64,000 nucleotides of DNA from Cricetomys ansorgei (lineage: Eukaryota > Chordata > Mammalia > Rodentia > Nesomyidae). The notes under the pieces were generated by a model, which saw nothing but the letters and a program-made list of their open reading frames with translations, was not told where the DNA came from and made no database searches. Below, piece after piece: positions 1 to 9,955 of this stretch. Each line of letters starts with the position of its first letter. Positions within the stretch are counted from its first letter, which is position 1. The stretch spans positions 434,001 through 498,000 of the forward strand of contig JAMJFZ010002575.1 of assembly GCA_026225945.1 (NCBI GenBank). The letters are read 5' to 3'. Position numbers and translations under genes: made by a program.

Positions 1-73
1 CAGGCAGACTCAGTCCTGCTGCAAGAGATGCAGGCCTTGACACAGACCTTCAACAACAACTGGTCTTACGAAG
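1..73 (+). CDS. Fez1: Fez1 coding exon (partial at window edge)
   Basis: Frame 1 reads QADSVLLQEMQALTQTFNNN and then WSYE, ending one base into a Gly codon at a GT donor (74-75, gtgagg). This is the segment after the acidic N-terminal half of FEZ1 and just before its coiled-coil region. The 5' end of the exon is outside the window, because family proteins continue in frame before the first Gln. The open frame starting at the internal ATG (28) is only this exon read through into the intron; that ATG is not a start site. Confidence 0.94.
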
Positions 74-124
74 GTGAGGGCCTTGGGCCGGGTGTACTGA
101 GGACTAAACACCTCCTCGGTGCCA

Positions 125-305
125 GAAACTGTTTTTTGTTTTTGTTTTGTTTGTTTGTTTTTTGTTTTGTTATGTTTTGTTTTGATATTTGTTTTCACTA
201 TGAAGCCCTGACTGGCCTGGAACTCACTATGTAGAACAGGCTGACCTTGACCTCACAGAGATCTGCCTGCCTGAGATTAAAATATTGTGCCACTGTGCCC
301 TGCCC
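125..305 (-). repeat. B1 SINE, diverged
   Basis: A T-rich stretch is followed by the antisense B1 core (ctggcctggaactcactatg, cagagatctgcctgcctg), so the element lies on the - strand in the first Fez1 intron. Confidence 0.85.
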
Positions 306-571
306 AGGTGCTGTTTACATATGGCTATCAGAACTTGGTCTCTAGAGCAAAGGTTTGCAAATCCAGAAGAAAGGCAACACCTTCCCAATTTGGTGTCAGG
401 AGAGAAGGCACCATTTTTGCAGGAAAAAAAAAAAAAAGTAGAATAAAATTTAAGTGCCTAAGCTAACCAAACAAGACTAAAGTAGAGTAAGTAGGATTCT
501 GAACCATTGCCCAAATGTAATCAATGGTGCTGCCATAAACCAATGGGGGGGAAATACATATAAGAGGTAGG

Positions 572-660
572 GCAGGGACTGTAGCTCAGTAGCAGAGCAT
601 TTGCCTTGCATTCATGATACCCTAGTATCTTAGGGCCAACCTCCAGTATCCCCTCATCAT
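572..660 (+). repeat. ID-type SINE
   Basis: A tRNA-like start (gactgtagctcagtagcaga gcatttgcc) resembles the ID/BC1 family, with no intact tail. It is a SINE copy, not a tRNA gene. Confidence 0.7.
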
Positions 661-1250
661 CCCTCCCCATGTGGTTACAGAGAGAATAAGAAGAGTTTGC
701 AGTCTTAGTGTTTTCTATGTGCTATCTTCAAGCCAACCACTTCACAACACATCCCCAGAACTGAGCTGTCTTCTGGAGGTTTAGTGACTAATCCAAGCCC
801 ACAGTTGGAGAAACAGAATTATAAGCAAAATCTCCTTGCCACTTAGAAAATCCTTTCCACAAAGGTATTGGGGGGGGGGGTATTACTGAGTAAGCATTAA
901 ATGACAGCAGGCCACACATCACAGGCAATCCTCTAAAGGGCAGCAAAGACTGAAGGAAATTGCACTCTTGTTATAACTAAGTGGATGGAACCCATTACCT
1001 TAAGTAGGTTTTACAATTTGGAGTCAGGTGGCTGAGTTGGGCCCCTGTGCTTCCAGAACAGTGGGAGATTAGCTTTTATCTTCCTTAAAGATTACATTTC
1101 AAAGCCATGGCCCTCAGATCCCTGAAAGAGATCGTCACAGAATGTGGAGTTGGGAGGGGGCTTATTTGGCTATTAAAATTTTAATATATGTTTGAAAAGG
1201 ACAGATAGAGAAATTTTAAGAGGAAAGGGAGATGGAGAAGGAAAACATTC

Positions 1251-1336
1251 TGTGTGTGTGTGTGTTTAGGACTGGGAATTAAACCCAAGGCCTCATGCTA
1301 GCATACACTATCACTGAGCTACACCCTCAGTCCTCT
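1251..1336 (-). repeat. (TG)n followed by antisense ID SINE
   Basis: A short TG run (1251-1266) leads into 'actgagctacaccctcagtc', the reverse complement of the ID box. Confidence 0.65.
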
Positions 1337-2039
1337 TCCCTTTTTTTCAGTGGGGAGAGTGAAGATCTCATTTTCAATTTACACTTTTCCTCACCCCTCC
1401 TATACATTATAAGGGCAGCACAGATAGCACTTGAAACCAGGGAGATTAACCCCAGAGTCCAGGCTCTTCATGCCTGACTCACATTACTTCTCAGCCACAG
1501 ATTTATAGTAATGACTATACAAAGAGAGGGCTGGGTGAAGCGTGAAATGAAAGTGTAGTAAAAACTGGGCAGCAGCCTTAGGGTGACCAGGTGCATGAGG
1601 CCCTGCAGGAGGAGGCCTGCTCTGCAGAGAGGTTACTGTGAATGAGGGTGGTGGAGCTGAGAGAGTGTGTCTGTCAGGGTACCAAGGTCCGATTTCAGGC
1701 AGAGATTGAGCAAACACTGAGGCAAGCATCAAGCACTATATCCTGAAAGCAAAATGAAAGCCATGGGTCGGGCAGGGTGGAGCCACCGCAGGAAGCCGAA
1801 AGGGTGATGGAGTGGGTTTGGCTGCATTCACCACCACCCGCCCAGTGGGGCCTTTCTCAGCCACACAAAGGGCCCAAACATAGAAGCGCCCAGCAAAGCA
1901 GAGTGAAATGGCAAAAAAGCAGGAGGAGGAGGACAGCTTCAAAGAGCAAAATAAAGCAGGAAAAGCCAACTGAGGCAGACACTCAGGCTGAGCAGAAGTG
2001 AAAAGGAGAGGAGGGCACTGAGGGGAAACAAAAGGTGTC

Positions 2040-2160
2040 CCATAAATCTATTATATTTATTTTACTAATATGCTTAATTGGCATGTGGCAAATTTATATG
2101 TTTATGGGATACAGTGTCATTTGAAACATTTCAGTACATAGTATACAATGTGAAGCTTGG
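2040..2160 (+). repeat. Old LINE-1 (L1M) 3' fragment
   Basis: AT-rich text with 'tttatgggatacagtgtcat' and 'agtatacaatgtg' resembles the 3' end of ancient mammalian L1 elements. Subfamily not assigned. Confidence 0.55.
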
Positions 2161-2201
2161 CTTCTCTGGCATCTAATACATAATCTTTTCTTTCTGGTGG
2201 G

Positions 2202-2204
<3 letters not shown>

Positions 2205-2261
<57 letters not shown>

Positions 2262-2332
2262 TGTGTGTGTCCCAGGGCTTCATCCATACTAAGCAAATGT
2301 TCTGTCACTGGTTCCACCCTAAGCCCTGTGTC
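2205..2332. repeat. (CT)20(GT)13 microsatellite plus antisense ID fragment
   Basis: CT repeats (2205-2244) run into GT repeats (2245-2270). An ID-like antisense piece (agggcttcatccatactaag) follows to about 2332, suggesting the microsatellite arose in the SINE tail. Confidence 0.75.
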
Positions 2333-2350
2333 AGGAAGATTTAAAAGTCT

Positions 2351-2475
2351 TTGTGCTCACTAGATGTGGCACATTCCTGTAGCACTAGCATTCAGGAGGC
2401 TGAGGCAGGAGTGACAGATAAAGGCCATCTTTGGCTACATACTGAGACCTTGTCTCAAAAACAAACAAACAAAAA
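2351..2475 (+). repeat. B1-type SINE, old subfamily
   Basis: Sense-strand 'aggaggctgaggcaggagtg' and 'actgagaccttgtctcaaaa' with a CAAA tail mark a diverged B1/PB1 copy. Confidence 0.75.
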
Positions 2476-2485
2476 CAGAACACCA

Positions 2486-2700
2486 AGGGTGGGAGAGATG
2501 GCTCAGCAGTTAAGCTCTTGGAAAAAACCCAAGTTCAAGTCCCAACACCTACATGGCTATTTACAACCATTGTAACTTCAGTTCCAGGGGATCTGATGCC
2601 CTCTCCTGGCCTCTGTGGGTATCAGTTACACACAAGGTACACAAACATAGAAGAAGGCAAAACACCTATACACATTTTAAAAATAAAAATAAAAATCTCT
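2486..2700 (+). repeat. B3/B2-family SINE
   Basis: It starts 'gggagagatggctcagcagt' and carries the family body 'cagttccaggggatctgatg' with an A-rich tail near 2690. Confidence 0.85.
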
Positions 2701-2744
2701 CTACTGCTTACTTATTTATTCACTTATTTATTATTTATGTGTCT

Positions 2745-2805
2745 GTTTGTTTATTAGGTCTGGCTGTCCAGGAACTCTCTATGTAAACCAGTCTATCTTT
2801 GAATT
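2745..2805 (-). repeat. B1 fragment
   Basis: Antisense B1 core 'ctggctgtccaggaactctc' and the following 'gaattcacag'; truncated. Confidence 0.6.
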
Positions 2806-2810
2806 CACAG

Positions 2811-2870
2811 TTAGCTACCATGCTTTTACCCTCAATTTCAGGAAAAGAGAAAGGAAGGATAGAAAGAAAG
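2811..2870. repeat. 60 bp flanking repeat, left copy
   Basis: This block (ttagctacca ... gatagaaagaaag) recurs almost unchanged at 4481-4545, so the two copies bracket the ERV gag relic in the same orientation. Confidence 0.7.
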
Positions 2871-2874
2871 ATCA

Positions 2875-4480
2875 TGTGTTTTGTGTAATTCTCCCCCGCC
2901 CCCAGCTCAGCCCCCTATTGCATTTTCCAATGGCAAGGAATTCTTCTGTATGTCTTTCTTGGATCTACACTCAGTCACCCAGTGTCGACCCTTGCCACAC
3001 CACCTGCACATCCCGGGAAATCTGCTCCATTTTGTTGACCAATATTTAAAGAAACCATTGTCTTTAGAAGTGCCTTGATGACAATCTCTTTGTAAGTATC
3101 TGTGTCTTCCTCAGTTAAATCATCAGACATTGTGGTATTTCAGCCCCCTTACTATATCCTGTCCTATTACACTGGGCTGCATAAGTATTTGAACCGGTAT
3201 CTGCTCTGATCCACTGATCCATTGGTGTGAAGTTTGTCTTTAATGGCTGTAAAGCTTTCTTACACTTGGTGTTTTGTGTTTTCAAACACCATGGTCTCAA
3301 TCAACACCTGTCTTTCTTCAGAGTCTGAGATGGCTGTATTCGCAGCTGACATTAATCTCTGAAAAAAAAATCTGTGAAAGTTTTGCTTGAGCCTTGTATG
3401 ATTTTCATGAATGAGGTGGACTTTCCTCTTGCTTTCTCTACTTTCTCCCAAGACTGTAAAGCTGCTAAATGATGCTGTTCTATGGTCATGTTATAAAACT
3501 GAATCTGTTCTTGCAATTCAGCATAGTAACCCTCTCCAAGGAGCTGATCTCAGGTTGTATTTATTCCTCTAGCCCAGATATTCTATTGTTTCATACTTGC
3601 TGCTGCTCCTCCCCACCAGGTGGACCACATGCAGCTGAGGGCTGGCATCTAATTTAGCAGTTATTAACCCTTTCCAATCATATGGGATCATTGCAGCAGT
3701 GTCCAATTATTCAGCACCTGTCTGACACAGGGCAAGTGCAGGCCATATGCTCCCACAGCTTCTTTCAATCACCTTAAATCAGTCATTTCTATTGGTAACC
3801 TTGGGAGTTATCCCTGTCAGCTGGAATATACTGAATCTCTACTGGATATGCTGAGGGTATTTTCGTGACCCTAGGCTGCCTTTCTTCAACCTCAAGTGGC
3901 ACTGAGGGTTCACAATTAGACACCTTGCTTGGGAAGGGCTGCCTTATCTGATCATTCTCCCATACAGACTCTTCCCTTACAGTCCTAACAGGACCTTCAT
4001 CCTGTACAGCCTCCTCTCATATACCCAGGGGAAAATCCTTTTTTCTGTCACTAGAACGAACCTAGTTGTACTTTCTCTTCCATCCTTTCTAATTCCCCCC
4101 ATATTTCTTCTAGTAGCACCGATTCCTTAACTTTTTTCAAAGAAAAAGAAAAGATTGAGCCCTTTCATTTTCCCTTTGGCTCTGTTTTTCGTCTCTCAGC
4201 CCTTTTCAATCCCCCCCTCAACTCTTCTAGTTGCATAGCCACTTCCTTAACCTTTTTGGGGAAGCAATAGAAGCAAAAGAGAAAGACAAAAAAGAAAATC
4301 ACCCACTGGGAGCAATGGGTGGGATTTATCTCAATGGTCACAGCAGCTATAAGTACTTGGGTAGCCTCTTGAACCAAAGTATCCATACCTTCATTTTCTG
4401 CCTTTCCCACTATGGCATTTGAATTCAAATTTCCCATTTTTACTTTTTTATCCCTCTTTTGTAGGTGCCACTTGTAGCAA
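2875..4480 (-). pseudogene. Endogenous retrovirus relic (class II/betaretrovirus-like gag)
   Basis: Read on the - strand, broken frames resemble a class II ERV Gag from N- to C-terminus. There is a lysine/glutamate-rich, probably coiled-coil part (about 4080-4260) in which a motif of about 35 bases occurs twice. A capsid C-terminal block with the 'FEN...CKKAL.PLK' type signature follows (about 3170-3450). A CCHC zinc knuckle (2967-3008) follows, with the downstream basic stretch and a stop. Frames are interrupted several times and no protease or polymerase was seen, so it is a non-functional fragment in the first Fez1 intron. Family assignment is from memory of Gag motifs. IAP-like versus other ERVK groups is not resolved. 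Confidence 0.7.
2967..3008 (-). other. CCHC zinc-knuckle remnant of ERV gag
   Basis: Fourteen codons on the - strand fit C-x2-C-x4-H-x4-C with a Gly-Lys-Gly-Arg-His core and Glu-Cys-Arg-Ser-Lys at the end, typical of the second nucleocapsid knuckle of betaretrovirus-like Gag. The first knuckle was not found. Confidence 0.75.
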
Positions 4481-4533
4481 TTAGCTACCAACAGTGCTTT
4501 TACCCTCAATTTAGGGAAAGAGGAAGGAAGAAT

Positions 4534-4545
<12 letters not shown>
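4481..4545. repeat. 60 bp flanking repeat, right copy
   Basis: Near-identical to 2811-2870. Here the terminal 'gatagaaagaaag' has expanded into a long GAAA microsatellite. Confidence 0.7.
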
Positions 4546-4596
<51 letters not shown>

Positions 4597-4709
4597 GAAA
4601 GAGAGAGAAAGAGAGAAAGAAAGAAAGAGGGAGGGAGGGAGGAAGGAAGAAAGAAAGAAAGAAAAAAGAAATAAGTAAGTAAGTAAATTAATTAATTAAT
4701 TAATTAATC
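4530..4709. repeat. (GAAA)n / GA-rich / (TTAA)n compound microsatellite
   Basis: About 65 bases of perfect GAAA repeats are followed by imperfect GAGAAA and GGGA blocks, then AAGT and six TTAA units. A lysine/arginine/glutamate frame across it is low-complexity noise. Confidence 0.9.
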
Positions 4710-4714
4710 TTGAC

Positions 4715-5090
4715 CGCCTTTGTAGGCAACCTTGATAGAGAGAAAGAGAGCAAGGAAGGAAGACATACATCTCAACTCAATATCCTCAAACCCAATTTCT
4801 CCAATGGATGTTCTTTCTAAGCAATAACCAGCAAACTAACCCACCAATGACTAACCAACTCCAGCTCTCAGGGGCTTATATACGATAAGCAAAAGTTCCC
4901 AGAAGTCCAAGCAGCATGCAATCACAGGGACAAGCTCCACCTGGCAAAACAGCCGAATGTGACCAGATTATAGCCACTGGTGACAAACAGTCCAAATCAA
5001 ACTCATTATCATCCACCACACCTGGGATGGGAACAAAAACACAGTCCAGATGGACCATTTTGTGTTTTTAAAGAAGCCAAAATAACAAAA
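4715..5090 (-). mobile_element. Possible LTR/leader remnant upstream of the ERV gag relic
   Basis: This non-SINE sequence lies immediately 5' (on the - strand) of the gag relic. It contains a TATATAAG box on the - strand near 4872-4885. Position and TATA box fit a degraded 5' LTR. Ends, target duplication and primer-binding site were not identified, so this is inference. Confidence 0.35.
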
Positions 5091-5094
5091 CTCT

Positions 5095-5167
5095 TTCCAA
5101 GCATGCCGCTACAGACCTGCCTCTGCCGCCCAAGTGCTAGAATTAAAGACATATGCCACCATGCCCG
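5095..5167 (-). repeat. B1 fragment (half element)
   Basis: 'gacctgcctctgccgcccaa' and 'gctagaattaaagacatatg' are the antisense left part of B1. The rest of the element is missing. Confidence 0.7.
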
Positions 5168-5190
5168 GATCTCCTACCCTTTTTGAAGTA

Positions 5191-5204
5191 GTCAATTAAT
5201 TGAC
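5191..5204. promoter_or_regulatory. Perfect 14 bp palindrome with paired TAAT core
   Basis: GTCAATTAATTGAC is exactly self-complementary and contains a homeodomain-type TAATTA core. No regulatory role is shown by the sequence alone. Confidence 0.3.
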
Positions 5205-5873
5205 AATGACCCAAATCTATTACATATCACACAGCCTGAAGAGACAAGATGTTAAAGTTATCTGTGCATCTGAAATCTGTGATGCCCTTTCTTTGTCTCT
5301 GGAAGTAGCCTGCTGATTGATAACACTCCATTTCTCACTCCGCTTTCCAAGTCTCCCCTGGTCTCTCACAGTTGAGAGTATGGATGAGGCACAGGACCAT
5401 ACATGTTCAGGCCATGTTCATTTTGGTCTCAACTCTGTCTCCATGACTTCTTGGGAACAAACACTACCTGTGTCACTCCTCATCATTCATATGTATATAT
5501 ATATACCCAAACCTTCGTATTTACTTCCTCAATTACTCTGCCCTCAGCCTATTCTATGTAGTATTTATGGAGACAAAGGACACATAGGAAAACAAAAGAA
5601 GGAAGATATCAAAGCCAGGCATGTGCCTACCTTCACTGGACAGAGTTTCTGTGCTTCCTTGTGGACACTTACTTCTTTCTCCTCTGCTTCCTGAGTTGGG
5701 TTCTCTTTTATACATGCTATAAGGCCGCTTTCCTCCTGGCCTTTCCCTAAACTGTAAAGGTCTTTCAGAGAAACTCTAAGAGTTGGAGGGGGCCCCCTCT
5801 AAGAATGGTCCCATCTCCAGAAGGTTCATGCCTGACTGCACATGTCACCTACCAAATCTGTCTTCCTCTCTAG

Positions 5874-6145
5874 GGCTGAGACACATGTCTGGGTCTGAGC
5901 TGACGGAGCTGCTGGACCAGGTGGAGGGTGCCATCCGTGACTTCTCAGAGGAGCTGGTCCACCAGCTGGCCCGCAGAGATGAGCTGGAGTTTGAGAAGGA
6001 AGTGAAGAACTCCTTCATCACGGTGCTCATTGAGGTTCAGAACAAGCAGAAGGAGCAACGAGAACTGATGAAAAAGAGACGGAAAGAGAAGGGGCTGAGC
6101 CTGCAGAGCAGCCGAATAGAGAAGGGGAACCAGATGCCTCTCAAG
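5874..6145 (+). CDS. Fez1: Fez1 coding exon, coiled-coil core
   Basis: 272 bp after a pyrimidine tract and TAG acceptor (5871-5873), with donor gtacgt at 6146. It completes the Gly codon from the previous exon and encodes 90 further residues beginning LRHMSGSELTELLDQVEGAI. The middle is heptad-rich (LARRDELEFEKEVKNS, QNKQKEQRELMKKRRKEK) and forms the predicted coiled coil that in FEZ1 mediates dimer contacts and binding to kinesin-1, PKC-zeta and SCOC. It ends with MPLK in phase 0. No frameshift or lost splice base was seen, so the exon looks fully functional. Confidence 0.97.
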
Positions 6146-6340
6146 GTACGTGAGCCAGCTGTGATACCTAAGCATCACACAATTTTTCTGTTTGCATGAT
6201 ACAGGATGAAATGAAGACGTCTGGGGGTAACAAAGGGGTCTTGTAACCAAGATGAGTCTTTGAGACTGCTACTTATTCTTGCTTAAATTCTGGTCTGTCT
6301 GTGCCAGCCAAGGACTAACATTCATTCTCTAGTCATCGTG

Positions 6341-6413
6341 GGCCATTTATATGGCATTTTTTATACCATTTATATACCATTTATATGCCATCATATGGCA
6401 CAGTAGTGCCATA
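6341..6413. repeat. Short tandem 'ccatttatat' units ending in a perfect hairpin
   Basis: In the 360 bp Fez1 intron, several 'ccatttatat' type units precede TATGGCAC-agta-GTGCCATA (6394-6413), an 8 bp perfect stem with a 4-base loop. Confidence 0.6.
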
Positions 6414-6505
6414 GCTGAGGAACATTTGAGCCAAAACACAGAAATCTCTGGTGGTGCCAATGGGGCAGGAAGCCTTTGCCCATCTTGAATGTGTTTCTTT
6501 CTTAG

Positions 6506-6586
6506 CGCTTCAGCATGGAGGGCATCTCCAACATCCTGCAGAGTGGCATCCGTCAGACCTTTGGCTCCTCGGGAGCCGACAGACAG
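6506..6586 (+). CDS. Fez1: Fez1 coding exon
   Basis: 81 bp, phase 0 at both ends, between a TTAG acceptor (6502-6505) and the donor gtatgt (6587). It encodes 27 residues starting RFSMEGISNILQSGIRQTFG and ending GADRQ. This is a serine-rich stretch just C-terminal to the coiled coil. Because both ends are phase 0, skipping it would leave the frame intact. The preceding intron is only 360 bp. Confidence 0.96.
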
Positions 6587-7188
6587 GTATGTGAAGCCAT
6601 TTAGCTCCTTTATTCCTCTAGACAGCTAACAGCTTAGCTTCCTCACCAGAGATGAGGGGGATGGAGACACACGGGAGCTTTCCTAGAATTTGGGCAAGTG
6701 TGAGGTACCCTAACATTTTCTTCTACTCTTAAGAAAGACACAGAAAATGTCTTTCAAAGGCCATTATTTTTGAAGTCTTTTATTCTGGAACATAGCCACA
6801 ACTTAAAACTCACCACTAAATGTAGATCTGTGGATTATTTTGCTTTAAGAACAAAGTGCCTTGGGTGGGAGGGGGTCTGGTCTCAGAGTCTAATCAGCTC
6901 TATCATGTTGGACAGCCAGCCCAGTCAGTGCCACCAATACCACCTTTTCAGCCTCCAGCTCAGATTGTAAGTCACACTGTGGCATCTCTTTTTTGCCTCC
7001 AGTTTGTCAGTAATTTATAATCAGCTCTGAAGTACTGCAGTGAACTACCTGAGGCAATTAACTTTAGAAAGAACAAAGTTATGCTTATTTGTTTTTATTG
7101 GATGTCCTCATTGGTTTGCTTTTAGTAAGGTGGCATCATTGTAGGAGTATATATAGAAACAAGAAGTTCCATGTCAGACTTGACAGAG

Positions 7189-7260
7189 AGAAGGGAGGGA
7201 GAGAGGGAAGGAGAGAGAGAGAGGGAGAGAGAGAAGGAGAGAGATGGGGAGAGGGGGGCT
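7189..7260. repeat. GA-rich simple repeat
   Basis: Imperfect GAGAGG/GGGA tract. Confidence 0.85.
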
Positions 7261-7284
7261 GAATTGGGGGAGGAGCATAAGAGT

Positions 7285-7430
7285 TCAATAAGGGCTTACA
7301 TAAGGATCTTCCCCTGGGGCCTACCTCTTAAAAGGTCATAATATGTCCCAATACCATGACCCTGGGGATCAAGGCTTTATATATGAACCTTTGGAAGACA
7401 CATTACATTCAAACTACAGCATCCATGATG
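7285..7430 (+). repeat. Interspersed repeat fragment related to 11,340-11,540
   Basis: 'cctacctcttaaaaggtcat ... caataccatgaccctgggg ... gaacctttgg' matches the end of the longer copy at 11.1-11.5 kb. Family name not assigned. Confidence 0.5.
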
Positions 7431-8307
7431 CAGTTTGCAGTCCTGGTTATTAAGGCAGAACTGGACAACTTTGCCTATTATGTGCTGTGACCTATTACTA
7501 GGTCCTAAAGGTGCAAAGGTGAGAAGCCCCAGGCGCTTCCACCATGGAGTACAAAATCTAAGGGACTCGGCAGTGGGCACACTAACAACTTTGAAAGTGT
7601 GGAATAAGTGATCATGAAGTATGCACGCTATTTGAATGATTGAAGCTGAATCCCAGGTGTTAGAATTGCATAACCGTAGCCCAGGAAGACTAGGAACACC
7701 TAACCAGTTCTTCCTGTTCCTGGAAGAACTGAGGCCCAGAGTCACAGGGCAGCCTTTCAGGGCCTTGCTGCCATTGACAGGATCCAAACTATAATTTGAG
7801 ACCCCCTTGACCTTGAACTTATCACCCTGGGCTCCTTTAGGGCTTAACAAAAATCTCTCTGGCCTACTGATCATTGATGGACAAACTGGGTCCCTTAAAG
7901 CTTTCTTTGTCGTAGAAGGGAGCAAATGTGACAATCAAGACCATGGGTGAGGTGGATACATCATTTTGACAACAGCGAAATAATTTCTTCTCAAAGTGCA
8001 CTGCGAAGAATAAAACTGTACCTACTGCCCCTGCTTTTATCCAGGAGGAAAAAAGCAAGGGCCAAAAAAATTTTTAATGTATTAAGAACATAAAAGTTGG
8101 AGCAGGAGAAGTTTTCCCCACTGACCATGGGGAAAGCCTTACTTTAGGGAGCTGGAGGAAAGTTCTGAAGTGGCAGTGTGCCAGTGTGGTAAGTGTTACC
8201 CAGAACAAAAAGAAACGTGTGGACCCTGTGCAAGCTGCCCACTGTGCCTCAACCAAAGAGGGACTGGTGACTCAGGCTCTGAGTCTTGGCCTCATTTGTC
8301 TTGGCAG

Positions 8308-8383
8308 TATCTGAACACAGTCATCCCTTACGAGAAGAAATCCTCTCCTCCCTCCGTGGAAGACCTGCAGATGCTGACAAACA
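8308..8383 (+). CDS. Fez1: Fez1 coding exon
   Basis: 76 bp after a GCAG acceptor (8304-8307), with donor gtgagt at 8384. It encodes YLNTVIPYEKKSSPPSVEDL, then QMLTN, and the first base of an Ile codon completed by the next exon. The sequence matches the conserved FEZ C-terminal region. The frame stays open past the donor to 8415, but that part is intron read-through. Confidence 0.96.
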
Positions 8384-9374
8384 GTGAGTTCCTCCTCCTC
8401 GGGCCCCAGGCCTAGACTGTCTTCCTTGCCTGTGTACCTGGAGTTCTCAATTCCCAGATTTCCCTAGGATGGCTTTGCACAGGGCAAAATTCTCTGTATA
8501 TCATATCCTTTTGAGCAAGACAATGTTAAAATAGTCTGCGGTGGTCCCCTGGGTTTTTTTTTTTTTTTTAAGGGTGGGGAGGGATTAGAGGGGTACGGCA
8601 GAGTTTTCTGGTTCCCCTGAAGGTCTGTGGGCTTTGTCATCTCTGCTTCAGCCGTCCACATCTGGGCCTGTTAGAGTGGGGAGCTCTGTCTGTGAGTCCT
8701 GTTGTGCTTTTAATGTGAAGCAGGGTTTTGGGGCTGGAGCAAGGCTGTTTGGAAAGAACAGTCAGGTTTTCCTTACAGGAAGTGACGGCCTCTTCCTCAC
8801 TTTAGCTGCTTCATTCTGTCATTAATAAATATTCTGAGCTGTGGGGAGAAGCAACATGTAATAAACTGCTTTTTGTAGGTAGAGTCCATCTATCTGTGTA
8901 TATCTATTGAACAGTACAACCCCCAAAGGGCCAGTGTCAGATAGCAGTATCAGCTCTGCTCTCTTAGGAGGAGAAAACTCCTAGGCTGAGACTTGGTAAC
9001 ACACTCAGTGGGATTAGAGAGAAATCCCATTTTTCCAGGCAATGAGCCTGCTGACTTACAGCTCACAAGGCTGCTCAGCCCACTGTGGCTGCTCTGGAAG
9101 GGATGGGCTAGTTCAAAGCTATTGGTCATGTTAGAGGAAGGGAGAGGGGCTTCTGCTTATCTTAGGAAGATAAATATCCCCCTACCACACCCCTGTCCCC
9201 AAGTTAATGGTGAGAAATGCTTCCTTTTTATCCATATGGAGAACAAAGCAAACAGATCTTGTCAATATCCATAGACACCATGTTCTTGAGAATCAGGAAT
9301 TTTAATTTCAACGTACGTTAACCTGCTCAGTTTAAACTTCTATACTTACATAAATACGCACTGAGATTTTCAGT

Positions 9375-9565
9375 CGTATGGATTGAACCTAGGAATTATG
9401 TATGCTGCCCCAGCACTATGCCCTCTGCTTTTTAACCTTTGAGATGGGAGCTCACTAAGTTGCCCAGGCTGCTCCTGGGTTCATTATGTCACTCAGGCAG
9501 GCTTTGAATTCGCTATCCTCTTGCCTCAGCCTCTGGGATTACAGGTTTGTACTACCAGACCCAGC
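9375..9565 (-). repeat. B4/B1-type SINE
   Basis: Antisense text with 'gcctctgggattacaggttt' and an upstream ID-like portion, typical of composite B4 elements. Confidence 0.7.
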
Positions 9566-9589
9566 TTTTTAATTTCATTTAATTTTTTT

Positions 9590-9950
9590 AATTTTATGTA
9601 TACAAATATTTTGCCTGCATATATGTATGTATACGCTTGCATGCTTGGAAACCATGAAGTGTATCAGATCTCCTTGAACTGGAGTTACACACAGTTGTGA
9701 GCTGCCATATGGGTGCTGGGAACTGAATCTGGGTCTTCTGCAAGAGTTGCAAGTACTTTTTTTTTTTTGGAGACAGGGTTTCTGTGTTGTAACTCTGGCT
9801 GTCCTGGAACTCACTCTGTAGAGGAGACTGGCCTCGAACTCACAGGGATCTGCCTGCCTCTGCTTCCCAAGTAATGGGATTAAAGGTGTACTCAGTGAGA
9901 GTTGCAGATACTCTTAACCACTGAGCCATCTCACCAGCTACCTCCCATCC
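9590..9950 (-). repeat. B3-family SINE interrupted by B1
   Basis: Antisense B3 body ('gctgccatatgggtgctggg', 'ccactgagccatctcaccag') is split by a B1 at 9758-9890. Confidence 0.85.
9758..9890 (-). repeat. B1 SINE nested in the B3
   Basis: Full antisense B1 starting from the T tail. Near-identical 15 bp target duplications lie at 9743-9757 and 9898-9912 (agagttgcaagtact / agagttgcagatact), showing retrotransposition into an older SINE. Confidence 0.9.
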
Positions 9951-9955
9951 ACTGC

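Noticed and set aside
28..234. Frame starting at ATG 28
   Set aside because: This is the Fez1 exon read past its donor at 74. The Met is internal to the protein.
572..660. tRNA gene candidate (also other ID-like sites)
   Set aside because: The tRNA-like A box belongs to ID SINEs. No full cloverleaf or anticodon arm.
4465..4674. Lys/Arg/Glu repeat frame
   Set aside because: Translation of the GAAA microsatellite.
7377..7934. 185-codon - strand frame
   Set aside because: It starts and ends in an intron and partly overlaps a dispersed repeat. No domain or splice support.
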